Shown one piece after another: positions 8,262 to 14,132 of a DNA stretch of 32,340 nt. Location: assembly GCA_031255735.1 (NCBI GenBank), contig JAIRRY010000010.1:1-32340 (forward strand), given 5' to 3'. The notes under the pieces were generated by a model. That model did not search any database and was not told the origin of the DNA. It saw only the letters and a program-made list of their open reading frames with translations. The position numbers and the translations under genes are program-made. The stretch is from Candidatus Nomurabacteria bacterium (GTDB lineage Bacteria; Patescibacteriota; Saccharimonadia; Saccharimonadales; Saccharimonadaceae). Numbering within the stretch: the stretch's first letter is position 1; each line of letters opens with the position of its first letter.

Positions 8262-8513
8262 CTAAACAGCTGCTTTTTCGAGCTTTGTGATTCGGCGTTC
8301 GTGGTTATCTACCTTGCGTTCTAAGCCTGCGCTTGGTGCTAAGCGTTCTTTTTCGTCTGCGTCAAGTTGGTCGGCAATCCAATCAAGCTTATCGTCGACA
8401 TCTTTGAAGCGCTCGCTCATGGCCTCTTTAACGTCTATCAGTACCTTTTTGTGCTGCTCGTCAAATTTCTTGTCGAGATATTTCACTAGTCTAAGATACT
8501 GCTTATCATCCAT
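8262..8513 (-). CDS. Small charged coiled-coil protein
   Basis: 83 residues, highly charged and lacking a membrane segment. Residues about 10-52 (KYLDKKFDEQHKK, MSERFKDVDDKLDWI) and 62-80 (GLERKVDNHERRITKLEK) show heptad-like spacing of hydrophobic residues and predict coiled coils. Small proteins of this type are common in CPR genomes; no function is known to me. There is no ribosome binding site ahead of the ATG at 8513. Instead an extended -10 (8520-8528) ends 6 nt before it, suggesting leaderless translation. Confidence 0.7.
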   Translation of the reverse strand: MDDKQYLRLVKYLDKKFDEQHKKVLIDVKEAMSERFKDVDDKLDWIADQLDADEKERLAPSAGLERKVDNHERRITKLEKAAV

Positions 8514-8519
8514 ACACTA

Positions 8520-8528
8520 ATTTAATCA
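8520..8528 (-). promoter_or_regulatory. Extended -10, 6 nt ahead of the ATG
   Basis: Minus strand TGATTAAAT ending 6 nt before the ATG at 8513, which would put the transcription start at or next to the start codon. Confidence 0.45.
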
Positions 8529-8555
8529 TAGTTTGGGCTTGAGTTAAACCCAAAA

Positions 8556-9416
8556 CTACCTTAATCCCCACTTATTACCACCTAGTGCGCGCACTAAGCC
8601 TTTAATCTCAAGCATGGTGATGGTTTGGTTAAACTCGCCCACAGGCACCTTTAGCCGTGCTATGATCTCTTCGCCGTCATTTACACCTTGTTTTATAAGG
8701 TTTAGAACGTCATTTTCTTGCCTATTGTCGCCTATCACTTCGGCTAAGTTAGCCTGCTCAAGTTTATCGGGCGCTATTACGGCTAGTATATCGTCTAGCT
8801 CGGTGTAAGGCATAGCACCCTGTTTAATTAGGTTGTTACAGCCGGCGCTCATTGGATTGTTAATATTACCAGGCACGGCAAACACTGGCCTACCTTGGTT
8901 TAGAGCGTGTGCAGCTGTGCTAAGGGTGCCGCTTCTGGTGGCGGCCTCTATAACTACCACGGCGTCAGAAAGACCACTTACAATACGATTACGCGCTAAA
9001 AAGTTTGCGGGATAGGTTGTCACTCCTGGGGGATATTCGCTGATAATAGCTCCGCCGCCGTTCTCAATCTGTTTACCTAGCGCTAAATTAGTGCGCGGAT
9101 AGATGTGGTCTATACTACTACCCAGCACGGCGATGGTTTGGCCACCAGCCTCTAGCGCCCCCGTGTGTGCTATCGAATCTATACCTAATGCTAAGCCAGA
9201 AATAACAATAATTCCCTTTTGTGCTAGCTCGTGAGCCACCTTATAACCAATATCTTTACCGTAACTAGTGGGCTTGCGTGAGCCTACAATTGCCACGCTT
9301 TTTATGCGAGTTTCAGGTAAAATGCCACGATAATACAACTTTTTAGGCTTAAGCGCAATGGTCTTTAATACCTCTGTAAATTTGTTGTCTTGGGGTTGAA
9401 CTTCATTGATTTTCAT
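8556..9416 (-). CDS. dprA: DNA-processing protein A (DprA/Smf)
   Basis: 286 residues from the ATG at 9416. The frame stays open to a TTG at 9518, but those extra residues do not resemble the family. The Rossmann-like core is clear: VAIVGSRKPTSYG, VISGLALGIDSIAH, TIAVLGSSIDHIYP, SEYPPG, NRIVSGLSDAVVVIEA and RSGTLSTAAHALNQGRPVFAVPG. A C-terminal winged helix (NDVLNLIKQGVNDGEEI to KWGLR) follows. The N-terminal SAM-like domain of longer DprAs is absent. DprA loads RecA on incoming single-stranded DNA during natural transformation, so its presence is consistent with competence. The predicted leader of about 95 nt (promoter 9519-9527) overlaps the 5' end of an opposing candidate ncRNA. Confidence 0.95.
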   Translation of the reverse strand: MKINEVQPQDNKFTEVLKTIALKPKKLYYRGILPETRIKSVAIVGSRKPTSYGKDIGYKVAHELAQKGIIVISGLALGIDSIAHTGALEAGGQTIAVLGSSIDHIYPRTNLALGKQIENGGGAIISEYPPGVTTYPANFLARNRIVSGLSDAVVVIEAATRSGTLSTAAHALNQGRPVFAVPGNINNPMSAGCNNLIKQGAMPYTELDDILAVIAPDKLEQANLAEVIGDNRQENDVLNLIKQGVNDGEEIIARLKVPVGEFNQTITMLEIKGLVRALGGNKWGLR

Positions 9417-9435
9417 ATATTTTATGCGTAAAGTG

Positions 9436-9464
9436 TTGACATAATTAGCTATGTGTGCTATAGT
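9436..9464 (+). promoter_or_regulatory. Consensus promoter of a candidate ncRNA
   Basis: Plus strand TTGACA, 17-nt spacer, TATAGT, predicting a start near 9471. No plus-strand protein gene lies downstream. It is in the dprA leader and reads against dprA. Confidence 0.65.
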
Positions 9465-9518
9465 GGTACACGAGTTGGTAAATTCGCGTTCGCGAATGAG
9501 CCAAACGCACCTAACCAA

Positions 9519-9527
9519 ATTATAACA
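9519..9527 (-). promoter_or_regulatory. Extended -10 promoter of dprA
   Basis: Minus strand TGTTATAAT, predicting a start near 9512 and a leader of about 95 nt that includes the hairpin ATTCGCG/CGCGAAT. Confidence 0.6.
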
Positions 9528-9701
9528 TAAAGCTTATGTTTATATGTAAGTTTATTGTTACTTTGCGTTTGAATAGCTGAAAGTTTCGTTCTTAGTGAAT
9601 GTAACCTCCACTTTTGGCAAGCTTATCCAGTGTTCGTAGCTGGCTAAGAAACCGAGCGCATTGTAACCCCTTTAACCGGCGGACCCCATGTGTGAGGTGG
9701 G

Positions 9702-10349
9702 TCACGCTCCAGCAGGTCCAGCTGGGCCCACAAGGTGTGTTGAAGGGCCAAATGACCCCGTCTCAGACGATGCCCACCCTTGTCTGCAGGCGGGGTCTTT
9801 TGGTTTAGGAGCTTTTTTAGTTTCAAATTGATCGCCCATAAAACTTTGGACGACGGCCTCGGCTTTTAGTAATATCTCGGGCATCTGTGCCCATTCTTCG
9901 GCGCTAAACTTGCTGAGCACGAAGTCGGTGTCGCCCAGTTTAGTACGTAATTCGTTTTCAGTGCCAATGCGCAGCCGTGTGTAGTTATTGCCAACAGCTA
10001 CGCTGATAGACTTCAACCCGTTGTTGCCGCCGTCGCTACCTTTGGCGCGCGTACGCAATGTGCCAAGCGGCAGGTTTAGATCGTCGCATACCACTAAGAG
10101 GTCTTTACTGGGCTCAATTTTGTAGAAATCAGTTATTTTGCGCACACTGAGGCCAGTTTCGTTATAGAAAGTTTGTGGTTTAGCTAGTAAAGCGCCGTTC
10201 CACTCTACGGTGTCGGCAGCGAACTTTTTACTATACTTAAAAATTAAGCTGTGGCGTGCGGCTAAAAAGTCAGCCACTAAAAAACCAGTATTGTGGCGTG
10301 TACGCAAGTACTGTCGGCCTGGGTTTCCCTGGAAAACAATCAGTTTCAT
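9702..10349 (-). CDS. pth: Peptidyl-tRNA hydrolase, odd C-terminus
   Basis: 215 residues. It cleaves peptidyl-tRNA released from stalled ribosomes. Family motifs are visible: FQGNPGRQYLRTRHNTGF with Asn9 and catalytic His19, KPQTFYNETG, VCDDLNLPLGTLR with the catalytic Asp near 90, and GSDGGNNGLKSI. The family normally ends close to QSFMGDQF here. Beyond it run a Lys/Pro linker and about 30 residues (ACRQGWASSETGSF to GPAGPAGA) encoded by abnormally GC-rich DNA that also folds as part of an opposing candidate RNA. The tail may therefore be a by-product of overlap or of an insertion. Its start lies 4 bp after the stop of the two-TM protein gene, so der, that gene and pth form an operon. Confidence 0.93.
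   Translation of the reverse strand: MKLIVFQGNPGRQYLRTRHNTGFLVADFLAARHSLIFKYSKKFAADTVEWNGALLAKPQTFYNETGLSVRKITDFYKIEPSKDLLVVCDDLNLPLGTLRTRAKGSDGGNNGLKSISVAVGNNYTRLRIGTENELRTKLGDTDFVLSKFSAEEWAQMPEILLKAEAVVQSFMGDQFETKKAPKPKDPACRQGWASSETGSFGPSTHLVGPAGPAGA
9754..9801 (+). terminator. Terminator-like hairpin of the candidate RNA
   Basis: GACCCCG (9754-9760) pairs with CGGGGTC (9791-9797); an inner CAGAC/GTCTG helix extends the stem. TTTTGGTTT follows directly. The same hairpin falls inside the C-terminal codons of pth on the other strand. Confidence 0.5.
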
Positions 10350-10353
10350 AAAA

Positions 10354-10728
10354 TCATTTTATCATGCCAGAATCTTTCGATTTATGGTGGGCAGTAAAGA
10401 TTGCTTGCACGATGGCGGTGATGGCTATAGCTACCCAACTTGTCATGAATAGCGTGCGAGTGGTGATAAGCCAGTTATAGTCGCTGCTGAAGATGGCTAT
10501 CACGAAGGCTATGAGCACCATTACCATAACTGAAAATTCGATAATAAACACCTTATGTAGTAAAGCACAGCGGTGTTCTAGGGCTAGCTTATTAGCAAAT
10601 TCACAGGCTACTGCATGTTTGTATTCGGCATCGGCTTCAATAATAGGCTGAGTGCGCGCGGCGTAAGGGTCGGTAATAAGTGGATTACTTTGCTCTGTAC
10701 CCACTACTCCGCTCTGCTGCTCGTTCAT
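10354..10728 (-). CDS. Two-TM membrane protein between der and pth
   Basis: 124 residues. A polar N-terminus of about 60 residues is followed by two membrane helices (about 62-82, VFIIEFSVMVMVLIAFVIAIF, and 92-112, FMTSWVAIAITAIVQAIF) and a short basic tail. No family recognised. Its ATG overlaps the der stop as ATGA (10725-10728) and pth starts 4 bp after its own stop, so it is tightly coupled to both. The frame is open over its full length and the polar/TM pattern is normal for a real gene. Confidence 0.75.
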   Translation of the reverse strand: MNEQQSGVVGTEQSNPLITDPYAARTQPIIEADAEYKHAVACEFANKLALEHRCALLHKVFIIEFSVMVMVLIAFVIAIFSSDYNWLITTRTLFMTSWVAIAITAIVQAIFTAHHKSKDSGMIK

Positions 10729-12053
10729 TTTTCGCGCCCTTTTCTTTCTTCGCGGAAGCTAAATTTAATTGGTGTGCCATTGAACCCGAAAGTTTCGCGC
10801 CAGGTGCGTTCTAGGTAGCGTTTATAGCTCCAATGTAGGAATTTAAGGTGCGCGCCGTGGATAACGAACCAAGGCGGCGTAGTGTCGGTTTGTACCACGT
10901 AGCGTAATTTAGGAAAGGTATTTTTCAGCCCCGCTGGCGGATGAGCATTTACAGCGGCCCGTAGCGCGCGGTTTAGTTCGCTCGTTTTAATCTCTTTGAG
11001 GCGTTGGTCTTGTATCTGCAGAGCGAGGTCTAGCAGTTTGGCTACATTCTTCCCTGTTACGGAACTAGTGAACACCAGTGGCGCAAACGGTACAAACTTG
11101 AAATCGTAAGCTATGCCTGCGCGAATTTCGTCCACCTTGGCGATGTCGGCGCTATCAATGGTATCCCACTTGGTGAGCACTACTACCAGCCCTTTACCTA
11201 CTTCGTTAATAATACCCGCTAGCTTTTGATCGAACTGGGCGTGCGTTTCGCCCGAATCTACTAGTAAAAGGCAAATATCTGCTTCTTCAATAGCCTGCAT
11301 GGTGCGCAGCACACTAAATTTTTCGATACCCACAGCTTGTTTGCCTGGGCGGCGTACGCCCGCCGTGTCTATAATTTCGATGAGTTGCCCCTGGTATTTA
11401 ATCTCTACACGGTTAAGGTCGCGTGTAGTGCCGCTAAGGTTGGCTACGACGGCTTGTTGTTTTTTCGCCAAGGTGTTAAACAAGCTACTTTTACCCACAT
11501 TCGGCCGCCCAACAAGCGCAATTTTGAGCATATTTTCGTCGCGCTGCGATGTTTTAACCTTTGGGATATTGGCTACAACCTGTTCTAATAATGTACTCAC
11601 GCCCGTGCCGTGCTCGGCGCTAACTTCCACGATATTTTTGATGCCTAGGCGCAAAAATTCTTCACGTGGCAAGCTGTCTTTTAGGTCGATCTTGTTGAGC
11701 GCCAGCACCACTGGTTTTTTGCTTTTTAAGGCTTTTTTGGCAATATCGCGGTCGCTTTGTGAGGGGTGTTTGGTGCTATCTGCTGCTACTAATATTAGGT
11801 CGGCTGCGGCGCTGGCCTCTTCTATCTGCTGTTGGATGGTGGCCTCAAAGTCGTCTTCAGGGTCTTTTAGCCCCGCTGTGTCTACCAGCCAAAAGCTTGC
11901 CCCAGTGTGTTCAACTCGAGTCATCACGTTGTCGCGCGTAGTGCCCTCTTCGCGGGCTACAATGGCGCGGCGTGAACGGCTGATCCGGTTAAATAGGCTG
12001 CTTTTGCCAGCGTTAGTTTGGCCAATTATCGCCACGGTTGGAAGCTTTTTCAT
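10725..12053 (-). CDS. der: Ribosome-assembly GTPase Der (EngA)
   Basis: 442 residues with two tandem GTPase domains. The first has GQTNAGKSS (G1, about residues 10-18), DTAG and NKID. The second has GRPNVGKSS (near 181), DTAGVRRPG and TKWD. The C-terminal KH-like domain (from about residue 350) ends in FGFNGTPIKFSFRE. Der acts in assembly of the large ribosomal subunit. The length is normal. The promoter at 12063-12091 ends 9 nt before the ATG at 12053, so the message should be almost leaderless; no ribosome binding site is visible. Confidence 0.97.
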   Translation of the reverse strand: MKKLPTVAIIGQTNAGKSSLFNRISRSRRAIVAREEGTTRDNVMTRVEHTGASFWLVDTAGLKDPEDDFEATIQQQIEEASAAADLILVAADSTKHPSQSDRDIAKKALKSKKPVVLALNKIDLKDSLPREEFLRLGIKNIVEVSAEHGTGVSTLLEQVVANIPKVKTSQRDENMLKIALVGRPNVGKSSLFNTLAKKQQAVVANLSGTTRDLNRVEIKYQGQLIEIIDTAGVRRPGKQAVGIEKFSVLRTMQAIEEADICLLLVDSGETHAQFDQKLAGIINEVGKGLVVVLTKWDTIDSADIAKVDEIRAGIAYDFKFVPFAPLVFTSSVTGKNVAKLLDLALQIQDQRLKEIKTSELNRALRAAVNAHPPAGLKNTFPKLRYVVQTDTTPPWFVIHGAHLKFLHWSYKRYLERTWRETFGFNGTPIKFSFREERKGREK

Positions 12054-12062
12054 ATCTGTTAT

Positions 12063-12091
12063 ATCTTAGCACGCTTTGCGTTAACTGTAAA
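12063..12091 (-). promoter_or_regulatory. der promoter
   Basis: Minus strand TTTACA, 17-nt spacer, TAAGAT with a TGn extension. The -10 ends 9 nt before the der ATG. It overlaps the plus-strand promoter at 12076-12104. Confidence 0.6.
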
Positions 12092-12104
12092 AATGTAGTA
12101 TAGT
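12076..12104 (+). promoter_or_regulatory. Plus-strand promoter overlapping the der promoter
   Basis: Plus strand TTGCGT, 17-nt spacer, TATAGT. Predicted start near 12111, reading away from der into a gap without a protein gene. Confidence 0.45.
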
Positions 12105-12110
12105 AAAGAT

Positions 12111-12330
12111 TCAGTAACCTAAATTGACTAGAATTATGGACAGACGAAAGGAAGGTGGTAACCAACGCCGATGTACCAACGGCCTTTGTGTAGGAGCAGA
12201 CTGATATTAGTTTTATCGCTGAGATGTGTAAAATGTTACCGTTTGAGGTAGTAGCTCGCAGGGAAATTATGAAAACGAGCTCGTACTTGAAGCGCGTAAC
12301 AACCTCAAAAGCGGGCGACGCTTTTTGGTG
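12111..12330 (+). ncRNA. Second candidate structured RNA
   Basis: The 286-bp gap between der and the pseudouridine synthase holds no credible protein gene (a 22-codon frame at 12136 lacks support). It folds well on the plus strand: AAAGG...CCTTT enclosing GGTGGT/ACCAAC near 12150-12188, and GAGGT...ACCTC enclosing GTA.GCTCG/CGAGC.TAC near 12244-12306. The segment AAGGTGGTAACC slightly recalls a T-box but the flanking T-box layout is missing. No known family recognised. Confidence 0.3.
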
Positions 12331-12339
12331 CCGCCTTTG

Positions 12340-13092
12340 TTAATGCTTAGTAGCACTCTTTATTTCTTGCCACTCACCTGGTTGCAGCGCACCGAGCTGG
12401 TAAGCATCTAACTGGGTGCGGTGTAGTTTTGTAACGGTGTAACCCAGCGCGCCGAATGTGCGGCGAATTTGCCTGTTACGACCTTCGTACATCGTAACTT
12501 GCCACTTGCGTTTACTACCTAGTGCGGTGAGGCCTAGCTGGCTTCTGCCGTCGGGTAGGTTTACGCCGAAGTCGGCTATCATCTGTTGATGCAAAGGCTC
12601 TAGCGGCTTATCTAGCTCAACTTCGTAGATTTTAACTTTCTCGTATTTCGGGTGGGTCATTTTAAGCACCCAATCGCCGTCGTTGCTTAGTAGCATCAAC
12701 CCCGAGCTGTCTTTGTCTAGTCTGCCTGCGGTTTTAAGATGCTTGTATTCTTTGGGCAAAAGTTCGTAAATTGTTGGCGTACTGTCTTGCCGTGCCCGCG
12801 ACGAAATGTAGCCTACAGGCTTATTTAGCGCTAAGTAAGTGAGGTACTTAGTTGGTTTAATTTCTTTACTATCTACGTAAATTACGCTGGTTGGTGAAAT
12901 GCGTTCGCCTAAAGTAGCGGTTTTACCATCCACTTGCACGCGGCTAGCAGCTATCATGTCGTCGGCCTCGCGGCGGCTAACACCTAAATAAAGCGCCAAA
13001 GTTTTATTGAGGCGCAGAGTGCTTTTATACGGCTGGCGCTGCTGGCGGGGTGGCTGGTGCGGGCGTTGTTGGTGGTTGTCCGACGACGGCAT
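12340..13092 (-). CDS. 16S/23S rRNA pseudouridine synthase, RsuA/RluB family
   Basis: 250 residues from the ATG at 13092 (a TTG one codon upstream is equally well placed to the GGAG box). After a Gln/Pro/Arg-rich leader of about 25 residues come an S4 RNA-binding domain (LRLNKTLALYLGVSRREADDMI) and the catalytic domain: LALNKPVGYISS, then AGRLDKDSSGLMLLSNDG with the catalytic Asp near residue 124, and MYEGRNRQIRR near the end. The family isomerises a specific uridine in rRNA; I cannot tell the small- from the large-subunit target. The first 68 bp lie inside the 3' end of the response regulator gene in another frame, an unusually long overlap. Its odd basic leader is encoded by the complementary frame of the Pro/Ala-rich tail. 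Confidence 0.92.
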   Translation of the reverse strand: MPSSDNHQQRPHQPPRQQRQPYKSTLRLNKTLALYLGVSRREADDMIAASRVQVDGKTATLGERISPTSVIYVDSKEIKPTKYLTYLALNKPVGYISSRARQDSTPTIYELLPKEYKHLKTAGRLDKDSSGLMLLSNDGDWVLKMTHPKYEKVKIYEVELDKPLEPLHQQMIADFGVNLPDGRSQLGLTALGSKRKWQVTMYEGRNRQIRRTFGALGYTVTKLHRTQLDAYQLGALQPGEWQEIKSATKH

Positions 13093-14083
13093 CAAAAGGT
13101 TGTGCTCCAGATAGGGTTGTTATTGGTGTGGCTGAGGTTACGGGTGCGGCGGGCGCAACAGGGCTTGGTGCCGCTGGTGCGGGCGTTGCAGACTCTGCGG
13201 CCGGTGGTGTAACTGGTGCTAAAGACGGTGCCGATGGTGCCGTCGGGGCGGGAGTAGACGTAGGTGTAGGTGTAGGGTTTGGTTGTGGCGCAGGAGTAAG
13301 TTGTGGTGCGGGTGCATTTAGCTCATCACTCAGTTCGGCTTGAATTTTTTTGGCCATTTCTTCCTGTTTAGCTTCGGCTAAGGGGTTAGGAATCGGCTGT
13401 ATCACCTTTTCTCCAATTTTTGGTGCCGCTGGTGCGGGCGTTGCAGACTCTGCGGCCGGTGGTGTAACTGGTGCTAAAGACGGTGCCGATGGTGCCGTCG
13501 GGGCGGGAGTAGACGTAGGTGTAGGTGTAGGAATAACTGGCGCAGCGGGCGTTGGCGTTATTGGGCTTGGCACAACTGGTGCTGGTGCGGGCGTCGCGGC
13601 TGGAGTAGTAATTGGTGTAGGGACAGCTGGTGCTGCTACGTTACTTGGCGTTAATACTGCCTGGGAAGGTTGTACTTGTGTGGCAGCCATAGTGGGTGCA
13701 GCGGGCGTCGCGGCTTTATCGCCTAATATTTCGTGCACAACATTAACTACGTCTTCAATACCCACCTGGCTTTTTACCAGATAGCGATTAGCGCCCAGCG
13801 ATTCACCGCGCTCACGCTGATCTTCGCTACCAAGTGCGGTCATCATAATAACTTTAGTATCTTTTACTTCTGGTGTAGAGCGAATAATATCTAGCATGTC
13901 GAAGCCGCTAATTTTTGGCATCATAACATCAGAAATAACTAGGTCGGGGCGCTCTTTGACAACTTGCGCTAGAGCATCTTCACCATCACTTGCCGAAACT
14001 ATGTCGTAACCTTCCGCTACCAAGCGTATGCTGTAGATTTCTCGAAGGCTCTTATCATCCTCTACTAGCATTATTTTAGTCAT
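13025..14083 (-). CDS. Response regulator with long Pro/Ala/Thr-rich tail
   Basis: 352 residues. Residues 1-120 are a receiver domain: acidic pair D9-D10, phospho-acceptor D52 in LVISDVMMP, Thr in IMMTALG, and Lys in YLVKSQ. Instead of a DNA-binding output domain there are about 230 residues rich in Pro, Ala and Thr, interrupted once by a charged segment (EAKQEEMAKKIQAELSDELN) that may form a helix. Two tail stretches are identical because of a 112-bp perfect direct repeat. The gene follows the PAS kinase at 14133, whose tail has the same composition, so they are cognate partners by position. The tail could be a secreted-looking linker or a protein-interaction region; its role is unknown. Confidence 0.88.
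   Translation of the reverse strand: MTKIMLVEDDKSLREIYSIRLVAEGYDIVSASDGEDALAQVVKERPDLVISDVMMPKISGFDMLDIIRSTPEVKDTKVIMMTALGSEDQRERGESLGANRYLVKSQVGIEDVVNVVHEILGDKAATPAAPTMAATQVQPSQAVLTPSNVAAPAVPTPITTPAATPAPAPVVPSPITPTPAAPVIPTPTPTSTPAPTAPSAPSLAPVTPPAAESATPAPAAPKIGEKVIQPIPNPLAEAKQEEMAKKIQAELSDELNAPAPQLTPAPQPNPTPTPTSTPAPTAPSAPSLAPVTPPAAESATPAPAAPSPVAPAAPVTSATPITTLSGAQPFDAVVGQPPTTPAPATPPAAPAV
13165..13276. repeat. 112-bp perfect direct repeat, copy 1
   Basis: Identical over 112 bp to 13420-13531, 255 bp away. The offset is a multiple of three, so both copies are read in the same frame and encode the same Pro/Ala-rich stretch of the response regulator tail. Confidence 0.95.
13420..13531. repeat. 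112-bp perfect direct repeat, copy 2
   Basis: Second copy of the repeat at 13165-13276. Absence of any silent difference indicates a recent duplication or gene conversion. Confidence 0.95.
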
Positions 14084-14132
14084 ATCAGCTCCATTGTAGA
14101 TTAATTGTTTAAAAACTGCAAACCTCTTATGG

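Larger units (their letters stand above)
9471..9801 (+). ncRNA. Candidate structured RNA (no family recognised)
   Basis: A stretch of about 330 nt runs from a consensus promoter to a terminator-like hairpin and contains no protein gene on the plus strand. Predicted helices in order: ATTCGCG/CGCGAAT (9481-9496); CAAACGCA paired with TGCGTTTG, enclosing AACATAA-AGC-TTATGTT; CTTA.CCAG/CTGG.TAAG near 9630-9650; and a GC-rich 3' half with GGCCCA/TGGGCC-type pairings. The right 140 bp are far more GC-rich than the surroundings. Hallmarks of tmRNA, RNase P RNA (GGAAAGTCC) or SRP RNA are not seen. Its 3' part overlaps the end of pth on the other strand, and its first about 40 nt are complementary to the predicted dprA leader. 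Confidence 0.4.

Noticed and set aside
9416-9518. Longer DprA start at the TTG at 9518
   Set aside because: The added 34 residues do not fit the family and this TTG lies at the very edge of the -10 element, upstream of the predicted transcription start.
9471-9801. tmRNA, RNase P RNA or SRP RNA as identity of the candidate RNA
   Set aside because: No tRNA-like end with T-arm, no GGAAAGTCC-type core and no SRP loop motif were found on either strand.
11299-12069. 256-codon plus-strand frame antisense to der
   Set aside because: Der is unmistakable on the other strand; the long antisense frame reflects its codon usage.
12150-12190. T-box-like sequence AAGGTGGTAACC
   Set aside because: The specifier stem, the antiterminator layout and a downstream synthetase or amino-acid gene on the same strand are missing.
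13050-13784. Gly/Val/Ala-rich plus-strand frames opposite the regulator tail
   Set aside because: They are complements of the Pro/Ala/Thr repeats; the receiver gene is clearly on the minus strand.
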